DNA of 7,021 nt from Planctomycetota bacterium. Lineage in GTDB: Bacteria > Planctomycetota > PLA2 > JAEUHO01. Location of the stretch: the NCBI GenBank assembly GCA_029213105.1, contig JARGNS010000196.1, positions 1 to 7,021 on the forward strand, written 5' to 3'. How positions within the stretch are numbered: the first letter of the stretch is position 1; each line of letters opens with the position of its first letter. Shown here one piece after another: positions 1 to 5,251 of this stretch. The translations under genes and the position numbers were made by a program. The notes below the pieces were generated by a model. That model searched no databases and was not told the origin of the DNA. It was given only the letters and a program-made list of their open reading frames with translations.

Positions 1-710
1 GCTGCGGCAAGACGACCATCGGGCGTGCCCTGCTGGGCCTCGTGCGACCCGGCGGGGGCGTGCACCTGGGGGGCAGCGTCACGTACGACGGCCAGGAGCT
101 GATCGGGATGCCCGATCGCGAGCGGGCGGCCTACCGCCGGCGCATGCAGATCATCTTCCAGGATCCCTACTCGTCGCTGAACCCGCGGATGACCGTCGGC
201 ACGATGATCGCCGAGCCGATGATCCTGCATTCGCTCTACGCGACGAAGCGCGAGCGCCTCGATCGGACCGTCGTGCTGCTCGAGGAAGTCGGCTTGGGCG
301 GCGAGCACGTGAACCGCTACCCGCATGAGTTCTCCGGTGGTCAACGCCAGCGCATCTCCGTGGCGCGGGCCCTGGCCGTAAGCCCGGATTTCATCGTCTG
401 CGACGAGTCGGTCTCCGCCCTGGACGTCAGCGTGCAGGCGCAGGTGCTCAACCTCCTGTGCGACCTCCAGGCGAAGCACGGGCTGACGTACATCTTCATC
501 AGCCACGATCTCTCGGTCGTGAAGTTCATGTCCGACACGATGGCCGTGATGAATGCGGGGCGGATCGTCGAGTACGGCCCGTCCGACGCCATCTACGCCA
601 ACCCGGCCGAGGCCTACACGCGGCGCCTGATCGAAGCCGTGCCCTCCGACGACATCGAGAAGCTGCGGGCGCGCAACGCCCGCCGCCAAGCCCAGCTCGG
701 AGACGCCTAG
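1..710 (+). CDS. Oligopeptide/dipeptide ABC transporter ATP-binding protein, OppF/DppF type (5' truncated)
   Basis: This is the nucleotide-binding subunit of a peptide-type ABC importer. It would bind and hydrolyse ATP on the cytoplasmic face, paired with a second ATPase, two permeases and a solute-binding protein that lie outside the window. The reading frame is open at the left edge; the first full codon is at base 3, so 235 residues are visible. Counting from there: the end of Walker A (CGKTT, 1-5), Q-loop with FQDPYSSLNP (52-61), signature FSGGQRQR (110-117), Walker B FIVCDE (130-135), D-loop SALD (138-141) and H-loop His168 in ISHDLSVV. The FQDPYSSLNPRMTVG block and the CDExVSALDVSVQAQ block are typical of OppF/DppF. 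The residue after the catalytic Glu is Ser136 where the family usually has Pro. The tail (EAYTRRLIEAVPSDD, then a basic Arg/Ala stretch) replaces the usual HPYT-containing Opp C-terminus. About 90-100 N-terminal residues are probably missing. The substrate cannot be told from the ATPase alone. Confidence 0.95.
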   Translation, partial: CGKTTIGRALLGLVRPGGGVHLGGSVTYDGQELIGMPDRERAAYRRRMQIIFQDPYSSLNPRMTVGTMIAEPMILHSLYATKRERLDRTVVLLEEVGLGGEHVNRYPHEFSGGQRQRISVARALAVSPDFIVCDESVSALDVSVQAQVLNLLCDLQAKHGLTYIFISHDLSVVKFMSDTMAVMNAGRIVEYGPSDAIYANPAEAYTRRLIEAVPSDDIEKLRARNARRQAQLGDA

Positions 711-756
711 CCGCACCGGCCGCGTCCGCGCCTGACGGCGCCGGAGCCCGTCCTGT

Positions 757-760
757 GGAG
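757..760 (+). promoter_or_regulatory. Ribosome-binding site of the RidA gene
   Basis: GGAG lies 6 nt before the ATG at 767. It decides the start: an in-frame GTG at 755 overlaps this motif and would add only four residues (V-E-N-A) before the conserved N-terminus. Confidence 0.6.
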
Positions 761-766
761 AACGCC

Positions 767-1162
767 ATGCGCGAGCGCACGATTGTCAGCACCCAGGCCG
801 CCCCGGAGGCCATCGGCCCGTACAGCCAGGCCGTCATCCACGGCGACGTCGTCTACACCGCCGGCCAGATCGCCCTCGACCCGGCGACGGGCACCATGGT
901 CGGCGCCGGGGACGCCGTGGCCGAAGCCGAGCAGGTCATGCGCAACCTCGCGGCGGTCCTGGCGGTCGCGGGGAGCGGCTTCGAGCACGCGCTGCGCTGC
1001 GACGTCTACCTGGCGGACATGGCCGACTACGGCGCCGTGAACGACGTCTACGCCCGCGCCTTCAGCACGAGCCGGCCCGCGCGCCTCGCCGTGCAGGCCG
1101 CGCAGCTGCCCAAGGGGGCGCGCGTCGAGATCGCGGTGATCGCCGCGATTCCCCAGGCCTAG
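767..1162 (+). CDS. ridA: RidA family reactive enamine/imine deaminase
   Basis: RidA (YjgF/YER057c/UK114) proteins are small cytosolic trimers. They hydrolyse reactive enamine/imine intermediates, such as 2-aminoacrylate released by PLP-dependent Ser/Thr dehydratases, to the ketoacid plus ammonia, protecting PLP enzymes. The product is 131 residues, the usual family length. Visible hallmarks are the N-terminal IGPYSQAV (16-23), VYTAGQIALDPATG (29-42), NLAAVLAVAGSGFEHALRCDVYLADM (60-85, in pieces) and the C-terminal RPARLAVQAAQLPKGARVEI block. Arg106 corresponds to the substrate-carboxylate-binding Arg105 of E. coli RidA, and Glu121 to Glu120. Both are present, which favours a true RidA deaminase over the Rid groups that lack the arginine. 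The Cys next to that Arg in the E. coli protein is Ala108 here, so it is not conserved. The start ATG has GGAG 6 nt upstream. It sits 56 nt after the ABC ATPase stop, so co-transcription is possible; there is no T-rich terminator between them. The gene name rests on family membership only. Confidence 0.93.
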   Translation: MRERTIVSTQAAPEAIGPYSQAVIHGDVVYTAGQIALDPATGTMVGAGDAVAEAEQVMRNLAAVLAVAGSGFEHALRCDVYLADMADYGAVNDVYARAFSTSRPARLAVQAAQLPKGARVEIAVIAAIPQA

Positions 1163-1238
1163 GCGGCCCTCCCGCCGGCGCACGACGCCCAGACGGCCCC
1201 GGCCGGCGCAAGGCCCACGCCGTGGGCGGTCGCGCGGG

Positions 1239-1244
1239 TATGCT
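1239..1244 (+). promoter_or_regulatory. Putative -10 element for a leaderless HAD hydrolase transcript
   Basis: TATGCT in otherwise very GC-rich sequence, 7 nt before the ATG at 1252, would place the transcription start at or near that A. There is no convincing Shine-Dalgarno ahead of the ATG, which fits a leaderless message. I see no clear -35 hexamer 16-18 nt upstream, where GC-rich sequence including a 6-bp inverted repeat lies (GCCCAC at 1213-1218 and GTGGGC at 1222-1227). This is inference from spacing and composition only. Confidence 0.3.
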
Positions 1245-1251
1245 CGGGCCC

Positions 1252-1980
1252 ATGGCTACCCCGCAGCTGGACATCGTCTTCTTCGACGTCGACGACACGC
1301 TCTACAGCACCACCGCGTTCTCGGAGCGTGCGCGGCGCGCGGCGATCGGCGCCATGATCGAGGCCGGTCTCGATATCGGCCTGGACGAGGGCGTGGGGGA
1401 GCTGGCGGAGGTCGTCTCCGAGTTCGCCAGCAACTACGCGGGGCACTTCGATCGCCTGCTCGACCGCCTGGGGCCCGAGGCCGTGGACGGCCGCAACCGT
1501 GCCGTGCTCGTGGCGGCGGGGGTCGTGGCCTACCACCGCACCAAGAGCGAGGGGCTGCACATGCTGCCGGACGTGCGGGTGACCCTGGAGACCCTGCGTT
1601 CGGCGGGCACACGCCTGGGGGTCATCAGCGCCGGCCTGCAGGTCAAGCAGGCCGAGAAGCTCATCCGGCTGGATGCCCTGCCGTACTTCGACCCGCGCGC
1701 GATCTTCTTCAGCGATCAGGTGGGCGTCTCCAAGCCCAACCCGAAGCTGTACGCCCTGGCCTGCCGTCGCTCGGGCGTGGAGCCCTCCAGGGCCCTCTAC
1801 GTGGGCGACAGGCCCCTGCATGACGTGGCGCCCGCCCAGGACGCCGGGATGCACACGGTCCACTACAGCGGCGCAGGCGGCAAGTACGCCAACGCCTGCG
1901 GCGAGGTGCGCGCCGACCACACGCTGGACGACATGCGTCCCCTGGTCGCCCTCCTGCGCGACCAGTACGGCGTCGGGTAG
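1252..1980 (+). CDS. HAD-superfamily hydrolase, subfamily IA (TIGR02253-like)
   Basis: A haloacid dehalogenase-fold phosphohydrolase of 242 residues. It is probably a cytosolic Mg2+-dependent phosphatase of unknown small-molecule substrate. All four HAD motifs are visible: motif I DVDDTL with nucleophile Asp12 and general acid Asp14; motif II Ser in GVISAG; motif III Lys in VSKPNPKLY; motif IV VGDRPLHDV with the GD and following Asp that bind Mg2+. A helical cap insert between motifs I and II (ARRAAIGAMIEAG, then SNYAGHFDRLLDRLG) matches the general pattern of the TIGR02253 group, known mostly from archaea and some bacteria, more closely than phosphoglycolate phosphatase. Start choice: ATG 1252 puts motif I at the usual distance from the N-terminus. 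An in-frame ATG at 1240 (four extra residues) and GTG at 1222 are possible; neither has a good ribosome-binding site, and 1240 overlaps a likely -10 element. The gap to the upstream gene is 89 nt. No T-tailed terminator follows the stop. The assignment to the superfamily is firm; the exact substrate is unknown. Confidence 0.93.
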   Translation: MATPQLDIVFFDVDDTLYSTTAFSERARRAAIGAMIEAGLDIGLDEGVGELAEVVSEFASNYAGHFDRLLDRLGPEAVDGRNRAVLVAAGVVAYHRTKSEGLHMLPDVRVTLETLRSAGTRLGVISAGLQVKQAEKLIRLDALPYFDPRAIFFSDQVGVSKPNPKLYALACRRSGVEPSRALYVGDRPLHDVAPAQDAGMHTVHYSGAGGKYANACGEVRADHTLDDMRPLVALLRDQYGVG

Positions 1981-2256
1981 GCGGGACGGCCCTCGCGGCC
2001 CTGAGCCGGCCCGCGAACCGCCTTGCGTGAGCCTTCCCGGGGATCGCGGGCGAGCACACGCCGGCGCAGCGTCGGCGGGGTCGCTCCTACAGGCGGTCCA
2101 CCCCACGGCGGTCATGTCCAGGCGGAACGGCAACGAGACGACCCGTCGCGCCGCCCAGGCGCGGTTCCCAGAGGGGCCCTCGAGCTACGCACGCGAGCCG
2201 GCGAAGCGTGCATGTCGTGCACGTACTGTGTGGCGGGTCCTGCCTGCGCGCAGCGC

Positions 2257-2268
2257 GGGGGGGGGGGG
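2257..2268. repeat. 12-G homopolymer tract
   Basis: Twelve consecutive G on the + strand, flanked by C on both sides (GCGC before, CGCAC after). It is the longest single-base run in the window and lies in non-coding sequence about 60 nt beyond the secretin stop and 11 nt beyond the T-tract of its terminator. Such runs are prone to slippage in replication and in sequencing, so the exact length may be uncertain. Confidence 0.9.
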
Positions 2269-2278
2269 CGCACGCCCG

Positions 2279-2305
2279 AAACAAAGAAGCGGGGCCCCAG
2301 GCTTC
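2279..2305 (-). terminator. Intrinsic terminator of the secretin gene
   Basis: Read on the - strand, the sequence 20 nt after the TAA stop is GAAGCCTGGGGCCCCGCTTC, followed at once by TTTGTTT. The arms GAAGC (2305-2301) and GCTTC (2290-2286) pair perfectly around a GC-rich 10-nt loop. The T-rich tail is on the leftward side only, so it is directional and serves the secretin gene rather than the HAD gene coming the other way. The stem is short (5 bp), which is the main reservation. Confidence 0.65.
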
Positions 2306-2325
2306 GTGCTGCTGCGGGTCGCGAC

Positions 2326-4992
2326 TTAGTTGTCGCCGCCCATGAGCGCCTCTTCTTCCATCGTCAGATCCGTGATCTGAGCGCGGACGAGGATCATCAC
2401 GTGGTTGACCTCGTCGCTCCGGCCCTTGCGGCTGAAGAGGAACGAGAGCAGCGGGATCTTGGCGAAGAGCGGGGTCTCCGACGCGCGATCCACCGTCGTG
2501 ATGGTCTTGAGGCCACCGATGAGGATCGAACCCTGGTCCGGGATGCGGACCGTGGTGCGAGCCTGCTGCAGGCGCAGCTCGGGCAGCTGGATGATGACCG
2601 GCGCGAACGCGGCGGCGAGCGACGTCGCGAACGTGGGGATCGGCTCGAGCAGATCCGCCACGGTCGGCTGCAGCTCGAGCGTGATGTAGCGGCGGTCGTT
2701 GGAGACCGTCGGGCGCACGTCGAGGGTGAGGCCGTCCTGGATGATGCCGACGATCGGGTCCGCGATGAACGAGGTCTGGGCGACCTCGACGTCGAAGTCC
2801 TGGATGTAGCTGAGCTGGTTCACGACCGTCAGGTTCGCGCGCTGCGTGTTGTAGACGGTGATGACCGGGGCGGTCAGCGTGCGGGCCGAGAGGCTCTTCT
2901 CCGTGGCGCGAACGATCATCGACATCTCGAGGTCGTCCAGATAGGCGAGGGTGAAGCTGCTGCCACCGACGCTGGAGAGGACGCTACCCAGGGGGTTGTC
3001 GAAGATGTTCTCGGTGCGCGCACGGAAGTCGCCGTCGGCGCCATCGTTGAAGTACGCACCCGCGGACGGGTTCAGCGCGGCGGCGGCCGGGAGACCAGCA
3101 CCACCGTTGTCGAAACCGGACGAGGCCTGATCCTCGAGACCGTTCGTCACGTCATCGAGGTTGACCAGCGTGCCGGGCGTCTGACCGCCCAGGCCGCGGA
3201 AGTCGACGCCGACGTCGCGGAGGAAGTTCTCGCTGACCTCGAGGAAGCGCGTCTCCACCGTCACGACGATGCCGGCGAAGCCGCGCAGATCGTCGAGGAA
3301 GCGGGCGACCTGCTCCTGCACCTCACCCGTGGCCTTGACGACGAGCGTCTGCTCGCCCTGGCTGCGGATGTCGGCGCCGTCGGTGCTCTCCCAGAAGGCC
3401 GGGTTGACCGAGCTCTTGATCAGCTCGATGAGCTCGTCGACCTGCCCGTAGGGGTAGACCGGCTCCTCTTCCTCACCGCCGAACAGCGGGTTGTCCTCAT
3501 CCGACACGTCGTCGGGGCCCACCAGCTGGATCTGGGGAGGACGGAAGTTCGTGAGACCGCTCGTGAGGTCGGCGACCGCGTGGATCTGGACCTGCAGGTT
3601 GGTCTGGATGAACTCGCTCTTCGTGTACCAGACGATGTTGCCCTTGGTGGTCCAGACGACGTCCTCGCCAGCCGCGCTCTGCAGCATGGTGAGGGCGGTC
3701 GCGAGCGACACGTCCGACAGGTTCAGGGCGGCGACCGGGTTCTCGTTGATCTCCGACGCGATGCGGGGATCGACCATGATGTTGTAGCCGGTCTGGATCT
3801 GGAGGGTCTTGACGACCTCCTGGAACTCCTGGTTGTCCACGGCGAGGTTGACGCTCGTGCCCTTGACCTTGGCCATCAGCTCGGCGGCCTCGGGGTCGGT
3901 CTGCGTCTCACCGAACGTGGGGCGGTTGTTGGCGCGGACGGAGGAGATCTTCTCCCAGAACTTGCGGCTGGGCCACTGCAGGATCTTCTGCTGCGGGACG
4001 CGCGTGGCCTGGATGTCGTCGAGCCACTGGCGGAAGGCGCGCTTCTCGCGGCGGAGGTGGTTCACCTCGACCTTGCTGTGGCGGGCACGGCTGGCGGCGA
4101 GCTGGATCTCGCGGGCCTTGGTGTTGTCGGGCTGCAGCTCGAGGATCGAGTTGGCCAGGCGCTCGGCCTCGGCGAACTCCTCGCGCTGGAAGGCCTCGAC
4201 GGAGGCGCCCATGATGCGCTCGAGGCGCTCCATCTCCTGGATCAGGCGCTGCTCTTCGGCGGCGGCCATCTCCTGGAGACCGTCCTCGACCGCACGCTGG
4301 CGGTTGAGGCGGGCGTCCTGCGTCTTGGCGAACTTCGCCTGGCGCAGGCCGTCGGTGGCGTCCTTCTTCAGCGTGCCCCAGTCGATCTCGTAGGGCGAGC
4401 TGCTGATGATGAACAGCGCGTCGTCGAACGACTCGATGGCGTTGTCGAAGTGACCGTTGGCCAGGTGCATGCGGCCCATGTTCGCGAGGCGGGCAGCCTT
4501 GGTGCGCTGCTCGTCGATGCGGACGTTGGCGACCTCGGCCTGGCGCGCGGCGTAGCCGTCGGCGCCCTGCGTGCGGCGGCCGAGCAGGCCCTGTACCTCG
4601 CGCAGCTCCCAGTTCACGTCGCGGTCCGACGGGTTCAGGTTGCGTGCCTCGAGGAGAAGCTTCTCCGCCTCGTGGTACTCGCCGTTGCGAATGTGCGTCT
4701 GGGCGGCTTCAAGCTTCTGCTTCACGACGAAGCGGACCTTGTCGGCCTCGACGGCCTTGCGCATGGCAAGGTCGCCGGCCATGCCGTCGGCGCCAGAGGA
4801 CGTGTCTCCCGTGCTGTCCGCCATGGCGGCGGCGGGGGGCATGTCTTCGGACGCACCCTCGGCGGGCTGCATTTCGACGACCTCGACCGGCGCATCGCCA
4901 CCCGCAGTGGGGACGATGGCGCGACGGCCGCGGCACGCGACGAATGCGAGCGCGACGAAGAGAACGAGTGCGAGTCGGATGTTGTTGCGCAT
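2326..4992 (-). CDS. TPR-containing lipoprotein secretin (GspD/PilQ superfamily)
   Basis: Secretins form large multimeric gated channels in the outer membrane, used by type II secretion, type IV pili and related systems. This 888-residue protein starts with a lipoprotein-type signal (hydrophobic 7-19, Cys20 in FVAC, a slightly unusual lipobox with Phe at -3), then an Ala/Pro/acidic linker to about 75. TPR-like helices follow near 88-122, 163-196 and 260-290, with a charged coiled-coil-like stretch at 228-262. A linker with LQWPSRKFWEKI (339-350) leads to an N0/STN-like domain (about 378-458), an acidic DED...EEEE segment (498-510), an N-domain block LIELIKSSVNPAFW to about 569, and the secretin core from 574 (VTVETRFLEV) to 872. 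The core ends with IPDQGSILIGGL (818-828), a TPLFAKIPLLSFLFS block (840-854) and the MILVRAQI strand (866-873). A Gly/Ala/Asn-rich insert sits near 600-680. The ATG has AGGA 7 nt upstream. No gsp or pil genes are visible nearby, so the secretion system it serves is unknown. The TPR plus secretin layout resembles planctomycete secretin paralogues (inference). Confidence 0.93.
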   Translation of the reverse strand: MRNNIRLALVLFVALAFVACRGRRAIVPTAGGDAPVEVVEMQPAEGASEDMPPAAAMADSTGDTSSGADGMAGDLAMRKAVEADKVRFVVKQKLEAAQTHIRNGEYHEAEKLLLEARNLNPSDRDVNWELREVQGLLGRRTQGADGYAARQAEVANVRIDEQRTKAARLANMGRMHLANGHFDNAIESFDDALFIISSSPYEIDWGTLKKDATDGLRQAKFAKTQDARLNRQRAVEDGLQEMAAAEEQRLIQEMERLERIMGASVEAFQREEFAEAERLANSILELQPDNTKAREIQLAASRARHSKVEVNHLRREKRAFRQWLDDIQATRVPQQKILQWPSRKFWEKISSVRANNRPTFGETQTDPEAAELMAKVKGTSVNLAVDNQEFQEVVKTLQIQTGYNIMVDPRIASEINENPVAALNLSDVSLATALTMLQSAAGEDVVWTTKGNIVWYTKSEFIQTNLQVQIHAVADLTSGLTNFRPPQIQLVGPDDVSDEDNPLFGGEEEEPVYPYGQVDELIELIKSSVNPAFWESTDGADIRSQGEQTLVVKATGEVQEQVARFLDDLRGFAGIVVTVETRFLEVSENFLRDVGVDFRGLGGQTPGTLVNLDDVTNGLEDQASSGFDNGGAGLPAAAALNPSAGAYFNDGADGDFRARTENIFDNPLGSVLSSVGGSSFTLAYLDDLEMSMIVRATEKSLSARTLTAPVITVYNTQRANLTVVNQLSYIQDFDVEVAQTSFIADPIVGIIQDGLTLDVRPTVSNDRRYITLELQPTVADLLEPIPTFATSLAAAFAPVIIQLPELRLQQARTTVRIPDQGSILIGGLKTITTVDRASETPLFAKIPLLSFLFSRKGRSDEVNHVMILVRAQITDLTMEEEALMGGDN

Positions 4993-4999
4993 CGATCGA

Positions 5000-5003
5000 T
5001 CCT
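5000..5003 (-). promoter_or_regulatory. Ribosome-binding site of the secretin gene
   Basis: On the - strand AGGA is followed by 7 nt (TCGATCG) and the ATG at 4992-4990. The spacer and start codon are part of a perfect 10-bp palindrome ATCGATCGAT (4991-5000), so the start region could be partly hidden in local RNA pairing. Confidence 0.6.
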
Positions 5004-5005
5004 GT

Positions 5006-5017
5006 GTTCTCGAGAAC
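5006..5017. promoter_or_regulatory. Perfect 12-bp palindrome upstream of the secretin gene, possible operator
   Basis: GTTCTCGAGAAC is its own reverse complement. It lies 3 nt upstream of the ribosome-binding site of the secretin gene, 14-25 nt before the ATG. A perfect palindrome of this length in a short leader is what a dimeric repressor site looks like, and bound protein here would block transcription or its start. The TTC-nn-GAA spacing resembles several unrelated operator types, so no regulator is named. It cannot act as an RNA hairpin with its full length because there is no loop. Confidence 0.35.
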
Positions 5018-5095
5018 TGCTGCTACGTGGATCGTGTGGCTTGAATGCGTCGTGAAACGCCCTCTCACCCGTACTTGGACCACGATCCCGAAGGC

Positions 5096-5114
5096 CCGGA
5101 TCCTGGGGATCCGG
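5096..5114. repeat. Inverted repeat (8-bp arms, 3-nt loop) in the secretin leader
   Basis: CCGGATCC (5096-5103) and GGATCCGG (5107-5114) are perfect reverse complements separated by TGG. It is one base from the next stem-loop. No T-run follows on either strand, so it is not a simple terminator. Confidence 0.75.
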
Positions 5115-5115
5115 T

Positions 5116-5143
5116 GGACCCGCCGCTCCCAACGGCAGGGTCC
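5116..5143. repeat. Inverted repeat (10-bp stem with one bulge) in the secretin leader
   Basis: GGACCCGCCG (5116-5125) pairs with CGGC-A-GGGTCC (5133-5143), with A5137 bulged, around a 7-nt loop CTCCCAA. The stem is very GC-rich and should be stable in RNA from either strand. No T-tract follows on either side. Together with the adjacent repeat it forms a tandem pair of stem-loops between the sulfatase-like gene and the secretin gene. Confidence 0.75.
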
Positions 5144-5195
5144 CCCTCCTACGGCCGGATAGAACACCCGGAATGGGTCATGCCCTTGTCATAAG

Positions 5196-5227
5196 CACCG
5201 TGGGGAAAAGCGGATACCCACACGGTG
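5196..5227 (-). terminator. Stem-loop downstream of the sulfatase-like gene, possible terminator
   Basis: CACCGTGGGG (5196-5205) pairs with CCCACACGGTG (5217-5227) with one bulged base, giving a 10-bp stem and an 11-nt loop. It lies about 25 nt beyond the stop of the leftward sulfatase-like gene. On the - strand it is followed by CTTATG, a poor T-tract, so termination may be weak or factor-assisted. A perfect 10-bp palindrome GCCCGCGGGC (5241-5250) sits between it and the stop codon. Confidence 0.4.
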
Positions 5228-5251
5228 TAGGCGGTTGTCAGCCCGCGGGCG

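Larger units (their letters stand above)
1981..2325. other. Convergent intergenic spacer without a supported gene
   Basis: 345 nt between the stop codons of two converging genes. It holds an intrinsic terminator serving the leftward secretin gene, a 12-G homopolymer, a 6-bp stem-loop at 2207-2223 (CGTGCA, loop TGTCG, TGCACG) and a 10-bp palindrome CTGCGCGCAG at 2244-2253. Open frames cross it on both strands but none has a family-like protein, a ribosome-binding site or its own boundaries. I see no T-tailed terminator for the rightward HAD gene. Confidence 0.7.

Noticed and set aside
728..741. Small inverted repeat GCGCC-TGAC-GGCGC between the ABC ATPase and RidA genes.
   Set aside because: The stem is only 5 bp with no T-tract after it, which is expected by chance at this GC content; not called as a terminator.
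458..766. In-frame upstream extension of the RidA reading frame to 458.
   Set aside because: It would overlap the ABC ATPase for 250 bases in another frame, has no homology-like content, and the canonical RidA N-terminus starts at the ATG at 767, which has its own GGAG.
1981..2060. Search for a rightward terminator after the HAD gene stop.
   Set aside because: GGCC-type short repeats are present but none has a T-tail; the only T-tailed hairpin in the spacer faces the other way.
1159..2133. 324-codon open frame on the - strand opposite the HAD gene.
   Set aside because: Antisense shadow in GC-rich sequence; the + strand carries all four HAD motifs.
2023..5055. A 1010-codon open frame on the + strand running antisense through the whole secretin gene.
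   Set aside because: Its codons are in exact register with the secretin codons on the other strand, so a stop would need a TTA, CTA or TCA codon in the secretin. These are rare in GC-rich genes, so the long open frame is expected by chance. Its translation is rich in Leu/Val/Asp/Arg with no family motif, while the secretin strand has clear motifs, a ribosome-binding site and a terminator.
4709..5167. Possible small gene on the - strand covering the secretin leader (starting near 5167, overlapping the secretin start).
   Set aside because: Most of it is an out-of-frame read of the secretin N-terminus, and the low-complexity Arg-rich tail has no family-like features.
5158..5192. Candidate sigma70 promoter on the - strand for the secretin gene (ATGACA at 5192-5187 as -35, TCTATC at 5163-5158 as -10).
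   Set aside because: The spacer would be 23 nt, too long for sigma70; no better -35 lies 16-18 nt from the TCTATC element.
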